Positions 34,851 to 58,420 of a stretch of DNA of 64,000 nucleotides are shown piece after piece. Both the position numbers and the translations under genes were made by a program. Origin of the DNA: Paralichthys olivaceus (Eukaryota > Chordata > Actinopteri > Pleuronectiformes > Paralichthyidae); contig NC_091114.1 of the NCBI RefSeq assembly GCF_024713975.1, positions 8,776,001 through 8,840,000 of the forward strand. Reading direction: 5' to 3'. The stretch's first letter is position 1; every line of letters begins with the position of its first letter. Under the pieces are notes generated by a model. That model was not told where the DNA came from. It searched no databases and was given only the letters and a program-made list of their open reading frames with translations.

Positions 34851-36879
34851 TATGTGTCTCACCTGGATTGAGTAAAACTGCACTGGTTGGTGCAGGCATA
34901 CAAACTAGTTTTTACTGTTTTTACAGCACAGGATAAAATTCAGTCAGAACCTCACCATGCAGTTGGTGTTGATCTTATATCACTCTCTCTTCTATATCTC
35001 TGTCATTTTCCCCAATACTCCACCCACTCCGTCATTAGGACTCAGGGCAGATTGGCCCCTCAGGCACCAAAAATAGACTCCCACTAAAGCCTCTCTGCCT
35101 GACTACTAATCTATATTGCAATACTGCTTTGTCCAATTTCTTCCCGTGCCCTCCCTTTTATCTGCTGCGGATCATCAAGAATGATTGCACTCTGAAAAGC
35201 TTGGGACATGTCAAGCAGACACCACCTTGTTTCTTGAAGACGAAACACTTAATGTTTGGCCCAGAGGTGGAGGTAAGGACCACCACAGCTGCCGCATCCA
35301 TGCTGTTCCCGTTTTTGAGAAATGAACGCAGTAAGCAGACGTTGGTTTCTCGTACGCATTTGCAATAGGGAGAAGGTGGGCTGGAATCAGATGGATAAAG
35401 GGTGCTGTATCAGCACGCTTTCTCTGCTCCTACGCTGGACTGAACCATTAACAGAATATAGTGGAAAAACACTGAGCTTTACAGTGCAGTGCCCTGAAAG
35501 GCAGAAGTGGCTTTCTCAAAAACAAAATTTTGTTTCCTTTGAGGAGGCACCTCATCGGCTGCATGTGCAACAGCTCAGACAACACGACGTGCCTTTTCTT
35601 TCTCTCTCTGTCCCCTGTTCCCACGTCTTTCGCTGATGCTGCAGAGATGCTGTGAGAATAGGTTGTCAGGGCCACTTTTTTGGGGTGAGACAGTTTTAAA
35701 CGACTCCACTATTGATCAAGTCTGCTGCAGTGTGTAAATCAGAAAATGGCAACTTTGCTGGAAATCGCACCGAGCAATACGTTGACTTACTTTGTAATTC
35801 GTTTTTTCAGTATTTTAAAGGCTATAGATTCTCGCCGACTCTTGTTTCCCTTATGATTGTTCACCCTCAGCAAAACGGAGGCCACGCATGAGCAGCGTGC
35901 TACTAGACAGACCACTGTTTGCCTCCTTTTCGTATAAATAATGCTTAAATATATGAGCCAAACCAAAGCAGGTAAAACTCTAACATTGCATCTGCTGAGT
36001 GTTAGAAAGTAGTGACTTATTATTTTTTTACTTTGAAGCACAATCTACAGTGGAGTCTTTAAGTCCAAGGCCTCTTTTCCATTCAAGTGAAGTGAGCAGG
36101 AGCATAATTGCAATTTTTCTAAAAGTTCATTTTATTCATTTGAAGTCTTTAAGATCTCCTGTAGAAATGTACATGTCAAATTACCAACAAATGGATGTAG
36201 TTTCCTTATATTTTCATTCACATGCATAAGCCACACACATGAACAGTAGCAAAGCAAATTCAGTTTCATTTTATGAAAAACCGATTGTAAAATCTTCACT
36301 GCAGATAAACCAGGTAGGATGAACCTCACTCTGCACCACAGACTGTTCACACACAACGCCCAGCACACACACAATAAAAAAGTGACAGTATATTGTGGAT
36401 CTGTTTGAGGAGGACTCACTAATGACAAGGAGTGATCCTGAAGTAGATCCAGAGTATTGGCTCAGACCAAGAGAACAGGCAGGTTTAGAACGAACACTGT
36501 TCGAGTATCAATAAAGCTTTTATTGTTTGAAAAGCTCAGAGGCGCTGTCCATGGTGCTGCAGTTCTGCGCCTCAGGGAGCGTGTGGCTCGGGGGGTCCAC
36601 TGGTGTGTTTTTAATGTCCTGTGTAATAATACATGAACCCATGTCTTTATGTCCGGTTGAGACTTTAATGGGGTGTATTTATTTGTGTATCATGTGTTGG
36701 GGGCAAAAACATGACCAGAAAAAACACAAGCAGATTTCAGATTTGTCAAATAATAAGAAAAAACCCGAGGTCCTTGGAAATTATTTCTTTAAACATTGAA
36801 ATCACCTCCACGTGGCACATTGAGCATGTATTGAAACTGCATTAAATTGAATATAACCACCTTATTTAAGTGCGATTCT

Positions 36880-37146
36880 AAAAAACGCACAGGTTACCAG
36901 ATGTCCAGCTTCCTCTCCCTCCATGGCGCATGGTTGTTTAACCAGCAGTTCCCCGGGCTGGAGCCGTGGTGGCGTGATAAATAATTAAAGTGGACGGAGG
37001 GGAGCGAGCTGCAGCTGATTTGCTGATGTCAGGGAGCCAGTGCAGCATTTTCATGGTGCAGGGTGGAAACGCGCGGTGCCACTGTACCACTACCATCATC
37101 ATCATCATCTTCTGCTGCCTCCACACATGCGAGCCCGCCAGGCAAG
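36880..37146 (+). promoter_or_regulatory. lgi2: lgi2 promoter/5' leader (inferred)
   Basis: GC-richer block directly before the lgi2 ATG, with an (ATC)n tract at about 37,092-37,110. An ATG at 37,053 opens a frame that runs past the lgi2 start in another frame, so it would act as an overlapping upstream ORF if transcribed. The start site is unknown. Confidence 0.4.
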
Positions 37147-37328
37147 ATGATGCTGCCAGCTGTCAAGATGTGGGCTTTGCTCGCCGTGTCGCTGTGCTCC
37201 CTGTGTCAGCCGGCTCTTTTCAAGAAGGCTTTCCGATGCCCTTCAACATGCAGCTGCTCCAAGGAGTCGATCATGTGCGTCGGGTCCTCCTATGTCCCGA
37301 GGATCTCCCCCAACGAGATCAATTCTCT
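37147..37328 (+). CDS. lgi2: lgi2 exon 1: signal peptide and LRR N-cap
   Basis: The first in-frame ATG is 37,147 with a second adjacent ATG. A hydrophobic leader is followed by the FRCPSTCSCSKESIMCVGSS cap. Ends CT|GTGAGT in phase 2. Confidence 0.93.
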
Positions 37329-40300
37329 GTGAGTAGCCTCCCCACCATATGATCTGTTTTCCCTAAATCATACATGCACGTATGAGATATTCAAATGTGG
37401 AGTTTTATTCCAGTTATCCCTGATTTTGCACAATCTGGGAGGCAATGCAGTCCTTACTCCCTCCTGCGCCTCAGTTCTTTACTTTTCATCATCTCCTTTC
37501 CTCATGTTCGTCCTTTCTGCTTATCCCCCACCCCCACCTCCCCCTCCTCAGGAGCATCGTGAATGGGACTTTCTCCGAGGTCAGAGAAGCTATGTTTGCT
37601 CACATGCCGTCTCTCCAGCTGCTGTAAGAACACCTTCCATTTGTCCCCCCTGAACTTGAAGCCATAGGGCTCCTGTGCAGATGCAGATTTCAGAATTTTT
37701 TTAAATGCATCAGACTGCCCAGTGGAACAGTGGTGCATGGAGTCTGACTGTGGAAAGCTGCATTGCATATGACAAACCCCATTATTAACATAGCATGAGT
37801 CAATTAAGTCTTGTGTGTCCTGTGGCTGACTTTCTGTAGATGCATGCACAGTGAGTTTACTGCTGTTAAAGCTATTAGCGGGGAGCTGCCGTTGGACACC
37901 TGCAGATGAATAATGGAAGTCAAGTCTGGAGCCATCAGTGCAGTCCCAGGCCATATTGTAGTCTACTTAAGCAGAGGCCATCAATCTGCTCTGTGGATCC
38001 ACCAGAGATGGCTGTGATGTCAGCATAAACAAAGGCGTGGCAGATGTAGAGCACTTAACCAAACTGATGGCACACATGGTGATTTACATCTTGTTGACTG
38101 TGTGTGTTTGAAGAAGGTCAGAAAACCTTAGTTGTGTTGTGTAGTCACAATGTTTTTCCCTCTGACATGAAGCATGATACCACCCATAATATGTGTGTTT
38201 AATTTTTCACTGCAGGCTTTTGAATTCCAACTCTCTAACAACTATAAGGGATGATGCGTTCTTGGGCCTATCACATCTGGAGTACCTGTGAGTTCTTCTC
38301 TTGTTGCAGGCTTTGATATAACACAACAAAACCATCTGGGAGTGTTGTTATGGATATGATGGGGTTATGTGGCTGGATGTTGCTTTTTCAGAGTGAATGA
38401 GAAAGTGTTGATGGCACGCCCTCTAGTGGAACTTAGTGTCCTACCCAGTCATTAGTCAACAACCAATTTCTCAAAAACAGATTACATAATTACAGACAGA
38501 AACTAATGCAGTCATTGTGGTTTATTACACTGATGTAAGTGGTATTTTACAGTTTTTCTTTTCTTTAAAAACATATATCATGTTTTCATCACTAGAGTGT
38601 ATGTGCACATCCTGACAAAAATATTTCTATTAACAAGTTTCACTGCTTGTCAACAAATCCACATACTTCCAGTGTTGCTTTACAGCAAATGAAGGCGTCA
38701 GTATCTGCACAACTGTTGCAGCAGTCATTGTTACTGTCTAGAACTAAACCCAAATTGATTCTTTGTGGGACTTGAATGCCACTTGAATGGAGAGAGGAGC
38801 CCTTTTGACAGAAACTGGGGATGAATGTACTTGAACAAAAACGCTTGATTTGCATTATCAGCTGTACACAATTTATAAATTTATCTTCTTCTGACAATCT
38901 TCCACAGGTTCATCGAGAGTAATAAGATAGAGACTGCATCCAAATATGCCTTCAGAGGACTCAGGGACTTGACTCACTTGTATGTTTCAACCAATCTCAA
39001 TTAATTAAGTGTAATATGTATCTGTTTATAGTACACTGATAACAATGTTGAACGTTTATGGAGATATTCAGAATGTTTACGTGAATTATATAGATTCAAA
39101 TATTACCTTGAAACCTTGTCTTCACCCATTTTCTTGAAAAGTAATTTTCATTGTCTCAAGTTGTATATCTTTGAATTATTGATTTTATTATTGATTTATT
39201 GATGCTCTTTCTAGGTCTTTGGCAAACAATAACATAAAATCCTTGCCCAGGGACCTCTTCATTGACCTGGAATCACTAATAGAGCTGTAAGTATGTCACA
39301 TAGCCTCGAATAATGTCCACTGTCGTCGTACAAATCTATCCTGTGAACAATGTATATGCTTGGCCACGCTGTTTCAATGCAATGACGTTCGGTTCTCCCC
39401 TTCTACAGGGACCTGCGGGGCAATGCCTTTGAGTGTGACTGCCGTGTCAAGTGGCTGATGACATGGCTGAAGAACACCAACGCCACGGTGTCAGATGTTG
39501 TGTGTGCTGGACCGGAGGACATGAAGGACAAGCGCCTCAATGACATGGCCAGCCTGCACAACGAGTGCATCTCAACAGGTGAGAAACACTGGAGCCAGCT
39601 GGCATCAGTATCAACCATCTTACCCCAGTCTGACAAAGAAAACAGTAGGCAGTCTACAGAAAAGACAGAGGTGTTGATTGTTGTGTTTATCCTTTTAAAG
39701 TGGACCATTTTAAGAATTTGTTTATTTGTGGACATATTAATTCAGTGATCTTCTTTTCTTTGTTGCAGATTTTGTCCTCCATCAATCTGTGATGTCCGAA
39801 TCTCTGTCTGTTGACACATTCAGTTATAAGGATGATGTCTACGTGACTATTGCTGCTCCAAGCACTGAGAGCTGCATGATTTTCCAATGGGACCACATAG
39901 AGATGAATTTTAGGACTTATGATAATATCACAGGTATTAAAAAAAGACAATGACAGTACTCTGGTGGACTTTTACGCTCATGCCATCAGCTTATTTGTTT
40001 CCTTATCCTGCCTTTCAGGTCAGTCCATTGTGGGTTGCAAAGCGGTTGTCATCCAAGACCAGGTGTTTGTCATCGTGGCTCAGCTCTTTGGAGGTTCCCA
40101 CATCTACAGGTTTGATGAGGACCAAAGCAGGTTCAGCAAGTTCCAGGACATTGAGGTGTCCAAAATCTCTAAGCCCAACGACATTGAGGCCTTCCAGATC
40201 GGCTCTGACTGGTTCTTTGTGATCGCTGACAGCTCCAAAGCAGGCCTGTCTACACTCTATAAATGGAACAATAAGGGCTTTTATTCATACCAGTCGCTGC

Positions 40301-40836
40301 ATGAGTGGTACCGCGACACAGATGCAGAGTACTTGGATTTGGATGGGAAGGCTCACCTTATCTTGGCAAGCCGCTCACAAGTGCCTGTGATCTACCAGTG
40401 GAGCCGGAGCAACCAGAAGTTTGTCCTGCAGGGTGAGATCCCCAACATGGAGGATGTAGTGGCTGTGAAGCACTTTCGGATCAAGGGAGAACTCTACCTG
40501 GCTATGACACGCTACATTGGAGACTCAAAAGTTCTACACTGGGGTGCCAAACAGTTTGCAGAGATCCAGGCCTTGCCCTCACGAGGCTCCATGATTATGC
40601 AGCCGTTCTCTTTCAAAGAACGCGTCTACCTGGCCCTGGGAAGTGACTACACCTTCTCACAGATGTACTTGTGGGATGATGACAAGAAACTCTTTGACCG
40701 CTTCAAGGAGGTGTACATCCAGGCACCGCGCTCCTTCACTGTGGTTCCCACTGACCGCAGGGACTTCATCTTTGCCTCTAGCTTTAAGGGAAACACACAG
40801 ATCTTTGAGCACATCATCATTGACTTGAGCTTGTGA
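37147..40836 (+). CDS. lgi2: lgi2, leucine-rich glioma-inactivated 2, complete
   Basis: Secreted neuronal protein; LGI proteins bind ADAM22/23 receptors at synapses, and LGI2 loss causes epilepsy in dogs. Eight exons (37147-37328, 37552-37623, 38216-38287, 38908-38979, 39215-39286, 39409-39578, 39769-39933, 40019-40836) give 540 residues (human about 545). Order: signal peptide (MMLPAVKMWALLAVSLCSLC), cysteine-rich LRR cap (RCPSTCSCSKESIMC), four LRRs on four 72-nt exons, LRR C-cap (NAFECDCRVKWL...NEC, about 157-213), then the seven-bladed EPTP/EAR beta-propeller from about 215 to the end (VAQLFGGSHIY, ADSSKAGLSTLYKW, IDLSL). LGI2-specific wording (TFSE, NKIETAS, QSIVGCKA) excludes LGI1, 3 and 4. 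Fish have two lgi2 copies and I cannot say which this is. Confidence 0.96.
37552..37623 (+). CDS. lgi2: lgi2 exon 2: LRR 1
   Basis: 72 nt, SIVNGTFSEVREAMFAHMPS then LQLL; acceptor after a long C/T tract. Phase 2 to 2. Confidence 0.95.
38216..38287 (+). CDS. lgi2: lgi2 exon 3: LRR 2
   Basis: 72 nt, LLNSNSLTTIRDDAFLGLSH then LEYL. Phase 2 to 2. Confidence 0.95.
38908..38979 (+). CDS. lgi2: lgi2 exon 4: LRR 3
   Basis: 72 nt, FIESNKIETASKYAFRGLRD then LTHL. Donor GTATGT. Confidence 0.95.
39215..39286 (+). CDS. lgi2: lgi2 exon 5: LRR 4
   Basis: 72 nt, SLANNNIKSLPRDLFIDLES then LIEL. Donor GTAAGT. Confidence 0.95.
39409..39578 (+). CDS. lgi2: lgi2 exon 6: LRR C-cap
   Basis: 170 nt, DLRGNAFECDCRVKWLMTWL, an N-glycosylation sequon NAT, and NDMASLHNECIST. 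Holds the paired cysteines of the LRRCT cap. Confidence 0.95.
39769..39933 (+). CDS. lgi2: lgi2 exon 7: first propeller blade
   Basis: 165 nt, DFVLHQSVMSESLSVDTFSY through CMIFQWDHIEMNFRTYDNIT, start of the EPTP domain. Phase 1 to 1. Confidence 0.95.
40019..40836 (+). CDS. lgi2: lgi2 exon 8: EPTP propeller to stop
   Basis: Single large exon GQSIVGCKAVVIQDQVFVIV to FEHIIIDLSL, then TGA at 40,834-40,836. Holds most blades, including ISKPNDIEAF, HEWYRDTDAEYLDLDGKAHL and LGSDYTFSQMYLW. Confidence 0.98.
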
Positions 40837-42285
40837 AGGGGCTGTGCCTTGTTGCCCCTCCCGCAATCGAATGTCTTCCAAGAAAAAGATATATTTGTGG
40901 AGGGACAAGAGGGTTTTCTGAGTTGGGTCAAGTAGTGTTTGGAACCTGCTCCTTAAGTGAGTTCCTTAAGGTGTCACTACTATTTCTCAATGGCCTGTCC
41001 TCATGGTCTCTCAGACTTACAGAGATATGAGTTTTTAAGAGAAAACAAGGGGTTGGTAAATGTAAATAGCAGCTCCCCCTGAAAATCCAGCTGACATTCC
41101 TGAGTGTAGAAAATTGATCCATTTGGATGTATAGCTTTCTGTTTACTATCTCCTTTGTCAATGGTTTTATACCGATAAAGAAAGAACCAGAACCTCAGAG
41201 AAATATCATATTACAAATTTTGGTTTATTTCTATTTTGGACATTTGAGGATGCAACAGGTTTGGTTGCCACCTACCTCATGTCCCGGTGGTACTGTACAG
41301 GATGTTGCCTTCTGGGTTTCATGGACCCACAGTGCCTCCCGCTGGCCGTGATAAAGTATCACACCCCTTTGCTTTTTTTCACACAGGGAATGTAATGAAA
41401 GCACAAACCTTTAATTGTCCTAGCTGAGATCACAGTTTTTAGAGAGTAGTTTAGTGGAAAATGTTACTGTCTGTGCTAGGGACAATATTGCATACAGTAA
41501 GAAAAAGAAGTGGTTTGGGGGTGAACTATTCAGGACTGGATATAGTTTAATGCCTTCTTAGACATATGTATAGGAATAGAACATCCCCAGTTAGATACAA
41601 TTTTAGCTCAGAGTTATTTAAAGTGGCAAAGCAGACAGAAGCTGTGTTTAGGTGATGTCAGGGAAATTCCACCTCCTAAGAAATTTGTAAAAATAGCACC
41701 AGTTGTTGGACTACTAACTTTGTAGCCTTTGTTTTAGGCTACCACTAAGAAAACGCCCCTCATAGCTGAAGTCAGTGGCCTCAAATAAATTACATTCATC
41801 TGAGAACAAATATCTGTCATAAAATCAAAAAGAAAACTACATTCATGTAAATATATCCATTTGAGTTGAGAGACTTTTTCTGTCCCTCTTTCTGTTCTTT
41901 AAAATGTTGACTCACAAGCAATGAAATGTACATAAAACAAGGACAGCAATGCCACTACCTGTTTGTCACCGAGAAATACCGACAGATCTTTGCACTTACT
42001 TTAAAGAAAACAAAATGAAATGTTATCGCAGCTTGCAAGAGCATGACTTTCAAAAAAGGGTGTTTGCCAAATTCTTTTGAGATGAACCTAACAAAATCAG
42101 AAGTACTTCTACTTACTAAGTGAATGGTATTGCAATTTAAAAAAAAACATGAAGGAATATGCAGGCTTTACAACATGCAGATTCTTTTCTATGATTTAGT
42201 TTTACGCATATTGAATGTTATTCTCCAAATATACTGGAAGTTTAATCAGTTGTGTATGAAAATAAATGTGTAAATATATGATTGT
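40837..42285 (+). other. lgi2: lgi2 3' UTR (inferred)
   Basis: AT-rich sequence from the stop to AATAAA at 42,261-42,266, which is followed by a GT-rich stretch (gattgtgaggtgtgtt). No other gene is visible in it. Confidence 0.6.
42261..42266 (+). terminator. polyadenylation signal, lgi2
   Basis: AATAAA with GTGAGGTGTGTT about 20 nt downstream; the best-formed signal between lgi2 and ccdc149. Confidence 0.65.
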
Positions 42286-42544
42286 GAGGTGTGTTCTATC
42301 GCGTATTGATCATTAGGATGATGAAACAATATCGATACAAGCTATCCTTGGCTTTGCTGACCACAAAGATGTTGAGTACTTGGACAGCTGCAGCATCATC
42401 ATCGTTGAAAATCAGTAAAATAAACCAGAGGGAATAAAACTTGTTATCGTCAAATTAACTTAAATTCTCTTTTTATACCATTTAAGACATTTTAATGTCA
42501 ATCCGAGCATTAGCTGGACTCACAATTAAGATTACACAAAAGCT

Positions 42545-42715
42545 TAAAGGGATAGTTCACTGAAAATTCATTCATTATCTTCTCACCACTATGATGGAGG
42601 GGTAGGTGAAGTGTTTGAATCCACAAAACCCTTGTGGAGTCTCAGAGCTAAACAGCGTTGGAGCCCATTCCACTACAATTGAAGTAAATGGTGATCAATT
42701 TGTCATAAAACAACA
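42545..42715 (+). repeat. dispersed repeat copy, family F
   Basis: GGGATAGTTCACTGAAAATTC, CTTCTCACCACT, GGGTAGGTGAAGTG and TGGAGTCTCAG all recur in the same order and orientation at 44,335-44,490. Confidence 0.8.
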
Positions 42716-43700
42716 GAAATAAACATAAAATGCCTCCGTACTGATCATGTGGTGTCATCCAAGTGTCCGGAAGCCCAGACATTTAAATTAAACTCAAAAC
42801 AGCATTATTTACACCATGTTTTTGGCCTAAATGTCCACTACCAGTAGTATTAATGATACCACGCTACCACACTTAAAAATGTGTCTTTTGAAACCCCACC
42901 ACTTTGTTTTTAACAAATTCACTTTGTCACCTTGTAAAAGAATTCATATTAATTCTTTGCCACTTTAGTTTTCACACGACTAGGTGCAGGGGATGGATGC
43001 CGAGAAGAAACCATACCATGAAAACATACTGGGATTACTCTGCTTCATGCGAAACCTCAAGAAGAACTAGTAAATTAAAGACATTGAATAAACTCAATAC
43101 TGTGATATTGAGATTTTTAACAACAAATTTTCAATCCCTTCCCTGAGCACCACAACTCCATTTTTAAGGCAAGTTTACAAAGGAGTAAAACTTAAAAAAA
43201 CTTAAACTTAAACTCAAACATTGCACTTAGTTGTTGACTATAAGTCTGCACATATATTGGTTTGTTGCCACTGTTATATGAATTATTACAAGAAATAATT
43301 ATTCCAAAAAAATCTTCCCATCTCTTTTTATTTTAGTTACCACATAATTTTGTGTGCATACCTCAGTCCCCTCACTATACCAGATTTTTTTCATATTCCC
43401 TGGGAAGTTTGTGAAAATATCCAAAAGACACAATGTTATAGAAAGGGGGAAAAAAGTAAATGGATCCACCCTTTATCTAGATCTGCGGCAACATTATTTA
43501 TTTTATTAATATTCTTGGTTCATTCTCCTTTAATATTTCCTCACAGCTAGGACATGTTCGCTCTGTGCTTTTATTCTGGAAGTCACGTTTTTATTATTGC
43601 CAGAAGTGCTCCAGAGCTGTATTAACTAATGATATGGGCCAAACAGTGTTTCATATTAAAAAGTGACTTTGGAATCACGCTGGAATTTGTTGGTTTTATT
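42716..43700. other. lgi2-ccdc149 spacer
   Basis: About 1 kb of AT-rich sequence with no coding block or recognised element. Confidence 0.5.
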
Positions 43701-43719
43701 CGACAACTATTTGGTTTTA

Positions 43720-43855
43720 TGTTGTACCGGAAGCGTATTTTCCTCGGCTCGTGACACGTGGGCTTGACAGGAGAGTGACGTCACAGGGTAAACAAACGGA
43801 GGCGGCTCGGACAGAGGAAGAGAGACGGGGCTCGGAGCTGTGGCTGTCGGGTGTC
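43720..43855 (+). promoter_or_regulatory. ccdc149: ccdc149 promoter and 5' UTR
   Basis: CpG-rich block before the start codon with an ETS-type CCGGAAGC (43,727-43,734), an E-box CACGTG (43,755-43,760) and a full consensus CRE TGACGTCA (43,776-43,783), all within 60 bp. No TATA box. Confidence 0.65.
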
Positions 43856-56395
<12,540 letters not shown>

Positions 56396-57244
56396 CCCCT
56401 CATACATGATTCCCACTATCACTTCTTGTTGGTGGTGTGGTCCTAAACTCAGATATTCGGAAAAAAGCAGGCAGTGGTCAATGTAGGCGCAATCACTGGT
56501 CCAGTGATAGTGAAAGTGTGACTGATATGTGTGTTACGAGTGTGACTTGTTTGATGTCAATGTTCTGAGCCAGAAAATGAGAACAAATCTGCAGCAAAGC
56601 ACTGAGTGATTGGTCTCTCATTAATTCTAAATGCAAGAGCTGCTTTATTTGAGTCTCTTCCTTCCAGCCTCGGGAAAGCAGTGTTCCAGAAAATCTAGAG
56701 TGAGTTGTCACAAATCCTAACCCTATTTTTCAATTTACACATCAAGTTTTGGATCATACAAAAATTCTCAAGCTTAAAAAACTTGCAGACACTAAAAGTT
56801 TTCCAGGCGCGCCCATCTTGTCCCGCAGCCAAAGTCCATTGCCCACAGTGTGTCAAGAACGAGTGGCGAGGCCGAATCCTTCAGCTCGCAGGTGACAGCT
56901 GGCCTCTCCAGGCAAACGCAGCGTCAAAGCCAGAATCCATGAACTGCTTATTCTGCAAAAGACCACTTGCTATTTTTAATGTCTGACACAAAAAAATCGA
57001 GAAAGAATTTTGAGCTGGAGAGCCGTGGTGTGCACCCAGTGCCGGCGCCGTGCCAAGCAGCTGATTTGGCAAACTGCAGCAGGCCTTTTCTTTTTTTCTT
57101 TTTTTTTTCTCAACGAGTTTGTTAAGTTTATTAGCCAGATGGAGTCCAAGCAGATGAAATTGCGGGACGATACCGTTGGGTTCCTCATAAAGTCGTTGTC
57201 CAGTTTATGATTTTTTCTGCATGCGTTTGAATAGCTTAGAGTCT

Positions 57245-57470
57245 ATCCTGCCCATACACTGTATATAAAGTGAAGCCAAGTCATCTTGATCACCCCCCAG
57301 TGGCAGGCTGCAGTATAGATCAAGGAGGCTGTATTTTCACTCTTGTCTGACTGTTTGTTGGTTCGTATGTTTGTTTGTAAGCAAGATTTCGGAAAAAACT
57401 GCAAGACGAATTACCATGAAACTTGGAGGAAGGTTGTCCATCTTTATATACAGTCCTAGCCTGCATACCA
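57245..57470 (+). repeat. dispersed repeat, family G with a family B insert-like segment
   Basis: CACTGTATATAAAGTGAAGC and AGTGGCAGGCTGCAGTATAG (family G) are followed by GTATGTTTGTTTGTAAGCAA, GATTTCGG and CATGAAACTTGGAGGAAGG (family B), then TGTCCATCTTTATATACAG (family G). The order suggests a composite. Confidence 0.55.
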
Positions 57471-58278
57471 TCCTTAACCATTAGCCTTCACTTCACAGAT
57501 TTAAAAGTTGTGGCCACAAACATTTTGACTATGACAAAACATTAAAGTGAAATCTGCATCAGTGTATATGCACCAGAAAAGTAAAAAGAAACTGCGGCAC
57601 ATATCCAATCCACTTGTGTGGACTTGTTAAACAAGGCATTTAAAGAAGAGAAAAACAAGATAAGCCTTAGGTGCCAGTAGTAAAGACAAAATGTCTGGAA
57701 GTTTATTGGCGATTAACTTTTATCTACCTGAATTAACCCCACATAACCACACAAACAACCACCACAGGTATACGATATATGAGCTGTTAGTAGCTAAAGA
57801 TTCATCAGAGACCCTCTGACGGCTTCCCGTTAGGATCTGACTGGCCAGTATCTGGCCTTGTCACACAGCTGAAAGATTCAGGCTCCTTCTCCAGACCCCT
57901 AGAGAGCGGAAAGAAGAAGAGGGATTGCTGAGAGCTGTTGTAGCCAATCATTGCCACTACAGATAAAAATGAGGCTACGGCACCAGCAGCTAGCCCATGC
58001 CAGAAACTAATCTTGAACCTTTTTTTTCTGTGACAGTGACATTCCCCCAATGCAAGGCAAGTAAAAAAAAAAAAAAGCATTGCAAAGTGCTCCGATTGGC
58101 CCCCGTGCTGCTGGAATCACTCAGGTGTGTGTCTCTATTTGTACTTGAAAGGGAGATCAAAGTGGGGATCATCCGTATGTGTGTGCGAGCCTGTCCTGAG
58201 ATTTTTTGCAGCTTTGTACGTAGCTGCTTCCCTTTTATGTTGTACAAGTTGAGATGGCTCGTACCGAGTCATATACAG

Positions 58279-58420
58279 ACCTTTTCCTCCGCAGACATTT
58301 GGACATGTCATTGAAAGAGAAGCAGAGGTGTTCCTGATGCCGTCCCAGTAATTAATTTCAGTATTTATACGTCAGCTTTTCCTGCTGTGACATGTCCAAA
58401 TGTCTGCCGTGTAAAAGGCC
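58279..58420. mobile_element. fold-back element with 20-bp perfect arms
   Basis: GCAGACATTTGGACATGTCA at 58,291-58,310 is exactly complementary to 58,388-58,407, spacer 77 bp. Outside the arms CCTTTT on the left pairs with AAAAGG on the right, so the imperfect arms reach about 32 bp. Small MITE or fold-back repeat; a hairpin RNA is less likely because the loop is long. Confidence 0.65.

Larger units (their letters stand above)
33638..37146. other. sepsecs 3' UTR, spacer and lgi2 5' leader
   Basis: About 3.5 kb. I noticed no AATAAA in the first kilobase after the sepsecs stop; the first clear one is AATAAA at 36,510-36,515. A family E fragment sits at about 34,760-34,850. The right edge turns GC-rich (36,880-37,146) and forms the likely lgi2 leader. 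Confidence 0.5.

Noticed and set aside
37063-37146. N-terminal extension of lgi2 from 37,063
   Set aside because: The codon there is GTG, not ATG; the first in-frame ATG is 37,147 and it gives a good signal peptide.
58279-58420. microRNA precursor
   Set aside because: The 77-base loop and very long perfect stem fit a fold-back repeat better; no known microRNA seed was recognised.
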